Positions 12,401-24,400 of a stretch of 64,000 nucleotides of DNA are shown piece by piece; position 1 is the stretch's first letter; every line of letters starts with the position of its first letter. The stretch comes from Lycocorax pyrrhopterus obiensis (lineage: Eukaryota > Chordata > Aves > Passeriformes > Paradisaeidae), in contig JACSVZ010000002.1 in assembly GCA_014706295.1 (NCBI GenBank), positions 55,655,660 to 55,719,659 on the forward strand, given 5' to 3'. The translations under genes and the position numbers were made by a program. The notes under the pieces are model-generated. The model saw only the letters and a program-made list of their open reading frames with translations, was not told where the DNA came from and did no database searches.

Positions 12401-15400
12401 CTAAGGTATTAAGTCACTGTTTCCCATGGGCAGGAAGGTGTTCAGCCATCTCCAGTGGAGCAGGGCCCCATCACACATAGTGTTGACTTGGGAAGACAAA
12501 TACCGTCACTTCAAATGTCTCCCCTTCCTCCTTCTGCCCCCCACCCACTTTATATAGTGAGCATAATGTTATATGGCATCATCAGCTGGGGTCACCTGTC
12601 CTGCCTGTGTCTCCTCCCAACTTCCCATGCACCCCCAGCTTCCTTGCCAGCATGGCAGTACGAAAAGCAGAAAAGGCCTTGGCTGTGTATAAGTCCCGCT
12701 CAGCAGTAATGAAAACATCTCTGTCTGAAACCTTATGTTCAGCACAAATACAAAACACAGCCCCATACCAGCCACTCTGAAGAAAATAAACTCTACCCCA
12801 GCTGAAACCAGCACACCTGCATACCAAATGAATAATGGGAAAACCAGCCTCTGCTGGCAAGAGCTAACCAGGCCTACTCTGATTTTAATTTTCTTGGGAT
12901 ATTCCTTCTTTTCTGAAAACTTATTTGTGTGCCCTTAAATTGGGGGCACTTCATTTTGATAAATAACCACTAAACAGCCCAGGATATTAACACTCAGTCT
13001 AAGAGAAAACATAATAGATGGCTATTTATCCAAAGTGCTAAAAACAAGCAAATCTGCATGTGTTAGTTAGAAACTTCACTGCTATTCTGACCAGATATTA
13101 TTTGGTTTGCCTTGTTTTTTAATGTTGTTGAGGTGCTGCTGCATGTGGAAATAGTGCTGCTGGGGAAGCTGGAACCCATCATTGTGAATTCATAGAAGAG
13201 GACAGGGTAGGACTGTTTGGAAGCAGGCAATGACAAAAAAAATGTTAAAGCCTTCTAACTTTATATGGAAGCTTTTACAAAGATATAGGAAGCTAGAGAT
13301 GGTATGTGTTCTTCTTTTGAATGTTTCTGTTACAGTGAAAGGAGTCCTTGGTGACTTGGGTTGAAGACCAGGGTTACATGCTGTATTGGATTGAAGAAGA
13401 GTTAAGATGTATTTATTCTGGAAAGAAAAAAGATTTCTTTTCAGTTAACAGAAAATCTCTTTAAGGCTTGTGCACCTTTGTTAGCAACAGTTTGCATGCA
13501 AACCCATCCCTGCTTCCTGAAAGGATTGTTGGACAAAGGAGCCAAACTCTTGCTGCTTGTGGCAGATGGTAAGGGTAAGGGTCATGGACTGTGGCTTGAC
13601 AGGTTCATACCAGAGATTTGGAAAAACCTTCTTGCATAGGCAGTTCATGCTGCTCAGGAATGAGATGTGCTGAAATGGTGTGCTCTGCCATCCTGGGTTT
13701 TAGGACTAGCTTGGATAACGTCGCTGCTGACCTCACCTGTTGCTGGCAATAGTCCTGTGTTGAGGAGGATCAGAATGGTTTTCTGACCTTTAGAAATCCC
13801 TTCCAACCAACTTTTCTTTAGTGTTCTGACTTGTCTTGAGGTAAATCCCCTCTGTAACCTAAGCAAAATTGCTTCAACAAAACCAGCTTTTCTTCAACTT
13901 GGAAATCTCTGTGTGGGGATGTTTATGGGCATGCTCCAGCACTGTGGCTGGAGACTTACCGGTGGGACTCCATGCCTCTCACTGATGCCTCCTCTGCCAG
14001 CAAGAACGTGCAGCTTCACGAGAGGGGAAGACTGGACCTGGCAAAGCAAACTGTGAGGGTTGAACTCTCTATGGCAGACGTTATGAGCTACCATGTAGAA
14101 ACAGCTACAGTGGTGCGTGCTAGTGTTGCTGCAAATGGTCTTTCTAGTGGTTGGCGTGTACTTTCTCACAGGAGTATGAGTGTTTTTAGCCTAAAACTAC
14201 AGATGGCAATTAAGAGTAAGGAAAAAATAGCCATGGAGTGTGCTGGGGACTTGACGAAGGCAGTGTTATGAGAAACTGAAGGAGCAGAAGAGAGGCATTT
14301 CATCTTTCCAGTCATGACTGTTCTCAAATCCATTTTTCTTAAAGAATAAATATATGAAGTTTTGAAGTTTTGTTGAGTCTTGCAGCTGTCATAGGAGGTG
14401 GCAAAATCTGACCTTATTCATGCTGTTATACCCTGTGGATAGTGGGGTTTGTGATTTCTAAAGGAAGAGGCTTAAAATTGTCTTAGTGTAAAGAATATAT
14501 GATGTATTCCATATGGGTATCTTTAATGACACAACCTGAAACTGTAAGAGAAATAGGAATAGAGTATTTTGCAATAAACTTTATTCTTTTGGCCATAACT
14601 TGGTCCAGATTTCCTTTCCAGCAATTCACTACTGAAAAACAAATGTTATGTTCATTATTATTGTCAAATATTTTGTAGTGTTAAAAATATATTTATTACC
14701 TATCATATGACTTTAATGCCTCACTCTGTTCTCTCAGCACAGTAAATGTCTTTCTATCAGGTTTCTGCAGCAACTAGCACATTTTTATTGAGCCTCTCAT
14801 AGATGCTTATTTAGAAGCTGAACTGCATCTGTTTCTTCATGCTGTGCTGAGGTAAACTCTGAAGTAGGTGTTTTGCAGAAGTTTATATCTCCCTAGCCTT
14901 TAAAATCTTGTATGCATTAATTTGGTACTTTACGTGGGAGAAGAGCTCTCTGGTCTTTTAAGAAGAACCTGAAATTGCTGAGGGACGTCTTGTCTGACAT
15001 ACCAATGCAGTTTCAGGTCCTGACCTGATGCGTTTCCATCTGACTGGCTCTCCGCAAAGGCAGTGGTAGTTATTAAGCCTTTTTAGGTTGTAACAGGAAC
15101 CAGGTGAAAAGTGTGAAGATATTTGAGGAACAGTGAGGGTGTTTGAAAACACAGACTTTCTTCCAGCCATAATAAACAAGCTAGCTAAAAAGACTAGAGC
15201 AAAATGGGTGGTTGCTTCCATGTGAGATACAGCTAGGAAGGAAATCCTGTATGGCTGTGTAAATACGCTGGCTGCTTGTGTGTTGCAATGAACAGAGCAG
15301 CTTTACTGAAAAACAGTACAAGAAGAAAGAAAGATGATGTTGTGAATGTCATGTAGCCACTGTGTTCCAGCACAAGCTGTGTGCATGGTATGTGAGTCAG

Positions 15401-18400
15401 GTTGTAAGCATAGGACTATGAGCCCCCTTGGACAGAAAATGCTGTAATAAATATTGCTGCTCTTATGAAGGTTCCAAGATGACGTCTGTCTTTCATATAT
15501 TTATTTGACATGAGGTTACCTTTTATCCATCATTAGAACAGTATTGCTTATCCATCTGAGTGCTTCTGATGTTTGGCTATTAGGCAGAAGCAGCTTGCTT
15601 TTATGTGTTGGTTTAGAGCATCTTCAAAGGCCACCATTCATTAGGCTTAAATATATGTTCTTCTCCTACAGACTGGCTGGAGTGGGTTCCTGTATATACT
15701 GCTTAAAATTGGGGGGTTTTTGAAATGTGAAATTGGACGCAAAAGTCACAGGAAGCCGAAGGAGTGACAGGTGCATTTTGCAGAATTTTTCAAGTTTTCC
15801 AAAATACGGGTTTAATTTAGTTGAAGTGAACACTTTCAAAAATTCTCTTATGAAATGGGATTTTTGAGAAATGTCCTTTTCCAACTGAAAGGTCAAGTTT
15901 GTGGTTTGGACTGTTTCTCCTTCCATTAGTTCCTCTGGAATTAGCCAGAGAAGGGACAAAATTCCAGTCTGTCAAAAATTTCATCGAGTTCAAAATGTTT
16001 CCATTTTAATGAAATAGTAATTTATGAGAAAAAGTATTTTCCAGTATCATCTGGTCAGTTCCTCAGAAGATTGTTTTTTGCCTTTTTTCCATATAAATTC
16101 CTTCTCTGACTTACTAAAGGATTAATATTTTTTATGCCAACACTTCTTTTATTTTTGTGACCTCTTTTGTCTTATGTGTTGTTCTGTATGTGATAAGCAG
16201 GTAAATGATTTGATGTGATATTTTAGGATGTAATATTGAAGTACTTAACTCAAGCCTCTCTGAAAAGACAAAGGAAAGTGTTCATCACTTCCAGACTTTG
16301 AGCTTACAGCTTTGAAGTTTATAAGCATATTATTTGTATTATTGAAGAGTGAACAATTTTGCATAGGAACTGTCTATGCAACTGCAAAACTGACTGTTTG
16401 CAAGTGCTGTGTATAGATACAAGGATGAATATGCTCATGGGCCTATTAAAATCAGTGGAAGAACTCCCTCTGGTTCAGTAGGCACATTATCAGATATTAG
16501 GTACCAGATTTGAAAAATGAACCTCAGAAGTTTCATATTGACTTGTCAAATTATTACAGAACCTGGGCTGAAAGAATCCAGACATCGTAGGTAAAAACGT
16601 GTTATGACAGCTTTGTCCAATTTGCTTTTCACCAGCACAAGACATAATGGCATAAAACATGAGTTAGTGTTGTAACAGTGCAGAAAATCAGTGTATTCTG
16701 AAGGAAGGAGCAATAACAAAATTTTGATCAGAAAATTCAAAGCTTTTTGAGTGTCCCTCATTAATATAGTAATGTTTATTAAAAAAAGTTAGTGAAGGTT
16801 TTCAGTGATCATAAACTTTTGCAAAGCCACAAAGAAAAGCTGCAAGCCTGTGGTTTAATATGGAGAGCAAATCTCTTTGATAAATTTGACCAGACTCACA
16901 CCTCAGCACTTACCCTTGTTTGATCATACAATGGAGATTTGTTTCCAGAGAAGCATCACGTTTCATAGTATGCCCATTGAGATTTTATGCCCCTGAAGTG
17001 CATCTTAACAAAACAGTCATGATGAGGAAACATAATATCCTTTTATGTGGAGCTTAATTATTTGCTCCGGTAATATCTGTTTTTCCCTTCCTCTTCAGTC
17101 ATAACAGATGAAGAATTTGTTTTCACTTATTTTATCTTTCATTGAATAAACACTTCTTTCAATAATATTTCTGACATTCTGTTTACCCTAGACAGTCTAC
17201 CCTAAGTAGCAGAGCTGCTCAGATGAAACTCGTATCTGCTTTACAAAAAACAACCAAATTGAAATTAGCAAATGTTATGGTTTAGCATTTCTAAATGCCA
17301 GCAAAGTGGTCTTGACAGTCAAGGCCCTATGTGTATAAAGCTGTGTATGCCAATATGGATATTCCCAGCTCTCAGGACACAAATACAGAGCCATGACTGC
17401 AGTCATGTGCTGTCCACTGGTTATTTGGTCATACCCAGTGCTGTCCTAGCTCATGAACTTTTAAATTACCAAAAATGTTCTAAGGAGAAAAGAATGATGA
17501 AACATTGGTAAAATGGATATGAGTAGATTTCTTTCTTTTTTCTCAAAAAGTCATACCAAGTTTCATGCTGTAATTTAAGTGCTTTCATAAATTATAGCAT
17601 GGTTTAATGTTATTTAAAAGTGATTTGCTGCACTGCAAAGGGGGCTATAAAAACTACTTACTACCATTTCATGTATATTAGTATATTTGTAATTGTTGGG
17701 AATTTAGCTTTTTTGGTGAAGCTATGAAGCAGAATTCTGATTTCTAAGTTATTTGTTTTTTATTTTTTACCTACAGACTGTTGTTAGTGTATTGAATGCT
17801 GAGTTTGTGAGGCACATGGAAAACTCTGTTGTAACTCATCTGGGGTTGGATTTGCAGTTTCCTGAAAGGGCAGAGCCCATAATTAATCAGGATGTAGTAC
17901 AAATTGCGGTGGGAGCATCATCTCAAAACATAAGTGAATGTTTTCTGGTTTTGAGGATAAATGGGGATGAAGAAATGGTTTCTCAGTTCCCATCTGGTTC
18001 GTTGTGCTCAGAGCTTCATAAATCTCTCCCAAAATAAATAAATCCAGCTTGATAACAGTGGACAGTCCTCTTCCTTTTGAAAATAGAGTGATGGAACCCA
18101 TACGGATGGTAAGGTAATAGAACTACCAAGTGATGAGTGCTAACAAACCAGAGTAGTCCATATATCTTGTACAAGAATACAGATTCCTAGTCTCTATTTT
18201 CTAGTAACAGGTCACTGATGATCAGTCAAGAATATTGTACAAGCCAGTCTTGTCCCTTCTTAAACACTGGTTTTGTTTTGTAAGAATCATTTAACTGTAT
18301 CTACTTGAGTAGGATTTTGTTGTTTGTTTATTTTAAACCAGACCCTGAAGAGATGTTCTTTTGTATAATTTGAATTCATTGCTGGGCTACTGTGTAACCC

Positions 18401-21400
18401 AGCCCTCCTTGTGAGCATCTCAACATCATTGAGTATTTTATGGGCCTAAGATTGTTAAAGTCACTGTTGCTCTAGCAACCAAAGCATAAAGCTAACAAAA
18501 CAAAAGCTTAACCTCAGGAAGCGCTGTCATATATCAGCTGCCTCAAGAGGTGGAAATTCTTGATAATGTACAGACCACAATAAGAAGCAGATGCACTTCT
18601 GTTTTGCATTTGTAGTGTACATCTTGGCTGGTACAGATGTGCACCTATATGTGTATATACATACAGATATACATCGTCTTTTGTGATGCAGCTACGTGAA
18701 CTTTTTCTGTATTACATCTTGAAATTGCAAAATCTGGTAAGCCTCAAGTTCTTCATAGGTCACCAGGTAAATCCTCTTGCTGGTTTTGTGTGAGCTGTAG
18801 AGGAAATATGCTGATACGGGGATATGTTGCTTATCATGTTTGACATTTAGACATAGCTTAATCTTGGAGTATAACACCAGCTACTGCAAAACCAATTGCC
18901 TTAAGTAACAAAGCTGTACTGTTTCTAATGTTTTCTCTCTGTTTAACTGCCTTTTATTAGCTTCTGAAAGTGACTGCTGGATAGGGCACTGTTCTTCTCT
19001 CATCAGTGCTTAGCTGAGTATGGTTTTTAAATTGTATATTGTACCCCAGCATTCCAGGAATAGAACAAGCAATTGAAGCTGTCTAATAGCAGGAAATCTG
19101 TTTCTGAAGGCATAATTTTTATGGTAAACACATAGGTTTGCATGATGACTTCATTAATTATCTAATTTCTAGAAACAGTGTGGTCTGAAGTGCTATTGAT
19201 TCAGCTTCAAATTTCAGATCTATGGTCAACAATCATGTACTTTAACAGAGCTCTTCAAATATTTTAACAAATAGGGAAAATATAGAGGTGTTTTTTTCAT
19301 GTCAGGCTGGTGTGTGCAGCTTCACCTATGTGCCTGATACCATTTCTCTTTTGCATTTCTTTCTGCTACTAGTAACTAGTTTTTGTCTGCATTGCAAGCT
19401 TAGGATGCTGTCTTTCACACACATGGAGGGATAAGTTTGACCCAGAAACACAGTAACATTGATTTCAAGGATAGCTTGTAAAGATGTTCATTTATATATG
19501 TGACTGCAAGGGTGAAAGATTAGATTAGAGCTTCTGTAGGTGTTGTACCTCATCTTGCTTTCATGTCACAGTTTCATAAACCAGAGCAGCTTGATTCAAG
19601 CCAAAAGCTGCTCCCTGGAGTAAATATTGTGTGAAAACAGAGGCGGCTCGTTCTCCATTGATTCTTCAATTCTGTTTATAAAGGGTTGTGAACATCTGGG
19701 TGTAGTTAAAATTACTGATAATAATAAAAGGGCAGCAGATTTCTGTAGGGTGATAAGGGGTATTTTTATGTGGATGTTACGCCCTGTTCTGTCTATTTTA
19801 TTTTAAAGTTCAAAGGCGCACATGGCTGGGATTTATATCTGTTTTGTACCTAAGGGGAAGAAACTACAGTTGGGGAAAAGAGGACAATTTCCAGAGAAGC
19901 TTTGAATATATGGTAACTAGCCATAATTAGAAATTGCTGTTGTTTCTATACCATAATAAAGAGTGGTGTGTGATGTGTGTCTTCACCCACCTCCAATTCC
20001 CCTGCCTTCTCCCTCTCTTGTTTACTATTCAAATGCATTCATTTTTAACATTAAAGTGTAGGAAAGATGAAAAAGGTAAGATCTGTGCCATATTCCTGAA
20101 TTGTAATATATATGGGAACTCGAGCACTAGAGGCAGCAGCCCTGTGCCAAAAAGGTGCTGGCACAATCTAGTGCTGGTGGCCCTGGGCTCACCATTGTAA
20201 GCACTTTTTTTCGTATGGGACATTTAGTTCCTTCCTAGAGGGAAACACTGGAACGTTGTCATTCAGTCTCCATTAAGAGCAATATTGTTATGGTACTGCT
20301 CTTGAACTGTGCCCTTCTGACAGGAAACCTTGGCTGACCACTCATTGAATTCTCAATTATGTTTTTCCAATCATCTCATGTTATGTGCTGCTCAGGGCAC
20401 ACTGCAAAGTCTCTGCTTGAGAACTAGATTAAGAAATACAGAAAAAGATCATGAATGAAATTGTCTGATGGCCTCAGTGCTAGTTAGCCATAGCTGGCTT
20501 AATGTACCTCAGATAGGCTCTGGTCATCACCTGTGTAAGGTCTCTTTGCACCTCTGCTAGCATAGACTTCAGTGTGAAAAGGGGAAGGCAGAAGCTCAGT
20601 TAATGCAGAATAAGCCATGGTATCTTGAACATTTGGCCCAGTCCTTAGCGTAAATTGGCTGTGAACTTTCCAGAGAGAATTGCAATGCAATCCTTTGGAT
20701 GCAGATGCGATTAGAAGATAATGTAACCAATGGGGCTGCTACCTCTCAGTTTTGCACTGAGATATCAAATGAATTCCCAGATCAACTGAGGGTTTCAGCT
20801 TTTCAATGGCCCTTGAGGTTTAAGTATTTGCAAAAACTCCTCCTGAAGTTCAACTTACCCTGAAGCCTGCAATAAAAAAAACCCAACAGAAGAAAGGTAT
20901 TCAGAGTTGATGTAAAGAGTCTGTGGAGGCAAAATTAATATTTAAGTGTCCTAATAACTACAAAGACCAGTTGCAGTGGTGGTTGGTGAAGGCAGAAATC
21001 TGTTTGGATCTGTCACAGCACCAGTGTTTGTTGGTTTACACCTTTTATTGATTTCAAAGCAAAAGGTGGGGTTCTTTAATTTCATCCAGTGGAGCTGGGG
21101 GACAGATTGGACTTTAGTTGTTTGAAACATTTTTACCCATTTGCAGTCTAATTGACCACAGTTGTAACTTCCACTGTCTATTGAGCAGTAGTGGCAATTT
21201 ATCCATGTAGTTGCTAATTTGCTGTAAGGAAAGAAAGGTTCCTAATACAGAAGGGAAAGTTAGTGACCCACATAATAGGGCAAGTGTGACCCTGCCACAT
21301 TCCTTGCCCTGTGTGTGATCTGCACAGGCTAAGAGGAAGTGCTGAATGCCTTCTCACTTTTTAAAAAAATTCACCCTGATGAAACAGAGGAATGAAATAT

Positions 21401-24400
21401 GAAATAGAGAAAATGTACCTGCACACCATTTGGAATGCAGATTATGCCTCCACTGACCCATGTTAATAAAAAGCAGCATCTTGAGGGGTGGAGAAATGAA
21501 GATCGCAGATCTTTTCAGTTTGTCTTCCTCAGATGGTCTTTCGTCCCTCACTGACCATAATGCAATGATGTGATGTGTACATTAACGACTAGAGCATTAA
21601 AGCTTGCAAAAAAGGTATTTGTCTTATCCTGGTATTTGCTTTCCTTTTCTTAATCACTTAAGAAGTAAACATTAAATATTTCTTTTTACATTCAGTGTGT
21701 ACTACCGTTGTCAGTGAATTCAAAACTATAGCAGAAGTTTGGAGCCTGATTTTTAGAATTGCTTGTTACTTGCAAGTTTGGGTCATGTGAATGAAAGCTG
21801 GAGGTACTTAGTACTTCTGAATTTAAAACTTTTTATTTCTTTCCATGCAAATATTGATAACTTGACATCCTTCAGGTGTCTGTGTGTACAAATGTATTTG
21901 CCTATATATAATATATACATACGTCTACAGTCTATCCAGAACTTTTACTCAGTTCATTTTTTGGGTGTAGTACCTAATGTAACAAGATGGTAGTATTCTG
22001 TCCAATTAACTGATTATTTCTTGATATTTTCCCACTTATTTTATTTCTTTACTTTTCTTTTTCCTTTTTGAGGTATTTTTTTTGTTTTAGGCTTTCTTCC
22101 TTTATGTGAGCAAGGTTACAAGGGTCATGTTGAGAATGTTGGCAGCTTTGTAGTTCTCATGAAAATCTAAACAAAATGAAAATATGAACAAAAAGTCATT
22201 GTGTGATTACATTTCTTAAATTATTTGACAAACCTCATTGAGATGAAGGGGTGGCTTTAGTTTGTTTTCTTGTTTCTGAAGGGTGACAACAATTCTTTAG
22301 TTGACATATTTTGACTTGGCAGCTAGGGTGCTTAATGTGTGGCAGGTGCTGGAGGAGGATGGTCCCAGGTTGGCAACAGAGCTGTTCTAGCACCACAGGA
22401 GGCTTCTGCACTCATGACGTTACTCACTCAAGCAGCAAAGAGGGCTTGGCAACTCCTCTGTAAATGGGGAGATTCCTAATCCTCTTCTCACTGCAAGTGA
22501 ACCTGATTCATTCCAGATGTACACAGATTCAATGACTCAGAAAGCTGCTCTTTTAAAATGGTACTTACAGCACATTCTTATGGTAGTTACAGCCTTTCAG
22601 AGAAAGAACTGAACTCACCTGCCAGCCTAAAATCAGTGAGATTTTTTGGAGTGTATTAGTGTGTGAATTTTGTATAGGAGCATCTACAGTGTGCTTTTAA
22701 AAGTGGTTTTTCTTTCTCTGCTGAGAAAAATGTCATTTTGGTATGATACACTTTTAACAACAGAGTGGTAGCTTTAGAAAGGAGTGACACACCCACTGGT
22801 GTTAATTTTTGCATTATTTTTTGTGGGACCCATTTTAAGTATGATTTTATTATGAGAATTTTTAGTTATTCATTAGGAAGGAGAGTATTCTCAGTTGTCT
22901 TCACTCTATGTTAAATTTTGAAGTTTTGCTACTACCAATTCAGAGAGCAGTCTGTAGCGTTTACATTTACCATGCGTATTGCATTTAATATCAACTCTAC
23001 ACAAGATAAAGAGCTTGTAATGTTCCTTTGCTTACTGGAGTGATACTTCCAGATTCTGCTAATGAGTATAACAGATGCTGATTAAGTTTTGAAGTGTTTG
23101 CAAGAAGTGAGATGATAAAGTTCATGAGAAATAATTCACGGTATGAAATGTTTGCGGGTTTTTTTTGCTTCCAAGTATGCACGTTTGATTATTAGAAAAT
23201 CCCAGCAGATTGTTTATCATCTTCATAATTTGTCTGTTTGTCAACAGTAAATGTTGGAATTGGTGCCAAAAGGTTAAATGCTTTCAAGTATTCTCATATA
23301 GATGAACCCTTAATTTGGTATATAAGAAGCAACAACTCAAATTAGTTTTGCAGTCAATCCTGTACTGCATACACTTTTGCAAATCTTTATTTGCACTGAT
23401 AACTGACTATGAGAATAAACTAATATTTTGAAAGCAAAATGTCTGTTTGTCAATAGGATTGGTCAGTGTCTGCAGTTGATTTTAAATGTGAGAAAGCAGA
23501 CACATTTCCTGGGTATTTATAACTTCCTCATAATAAGCTGTCATTGAACTGTAAGCCATAACTTTGAGCTTCATAAATGAAGATCATCATAAATGAAGTA
23601 AGTACAGGAAACAAATATGCTACAAATATTGTTCACATTACATGGTAAAGTTACACTCACAATCCACCGCCATCAGCTTTAAAGCCTGAGTCTAGACCAT
23701 CTTCTTCCAAGCTTCTCATTCACTAGAGCCCCTGTCTGATTTGGTACATATCATCAGAAACCCACATTTAGAAACTTCTTGTTGAACACAGGCAGATGGA
23801 GTCCGGCAAGCTCTGCCTTAAGATGTCTGGTACAGCTATGACTGGCAGAAGATGCTGAACAGTTTATAAACACTCAATTTCCAGAAACTCCACTTTTATG
23901 CAAATGCCCTGGCTGCAGTAACATGAAGAAGGCTGTCAGAGGAGGGCTGGTAGCGATGGAGGGTCAGGCTGCCTTTAAACACAGATCTTGGTCTGCACGC
24001 CAGCCATCTTCAGAGAATTGCTGATAAGCGGATGAGCGGTGTGAGCCAACGTGTATGTCACTGGAACAGCTGTTCCTTTATGGAAATTGGGTGAATGAAA
24101 AGTGGTTCCTTCTTACTTTTGGGCTGGCTGTACCCTAGAGGAAATAATTGTGAGCATCTCCCTGCTGTGTGGCTGGAGTTCTTTGTCCTTTTCTGAGCAG
24201 CTACTCAGTGTTTTCTCTGTGGCACTGCCTCTGTTTCTTCAGGATTTATGAATGGTCTTAGAGTCCAGTTATGATAACTAGCAAATTTAATATTTGGCTA
24301 TTTTTGCTAATTTTTAAATTAATACCTGGTATATTTCATACTGTCTTTTACTGTTACTTCTAAGACCTGCAGATCTGTGCATTGATACTGTATTTTCTTG

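Noticed and set aside
12455..12860. Overlapping open frames of 81-92 codons on both strands
   Set aside because: They fall within or overlap the solo LTR at 12236-12815.
17753..18037. Open frame preceded by a good acceptor-like site (ttttttacctacag at 17777), ending in a stop at 18037
   Set aside because: It does not fit between ITGA9 window exons 1 and 2, whose phases and sequences already join exactly. No donor or homology is evident, so I regard it as a decoy acceptor.
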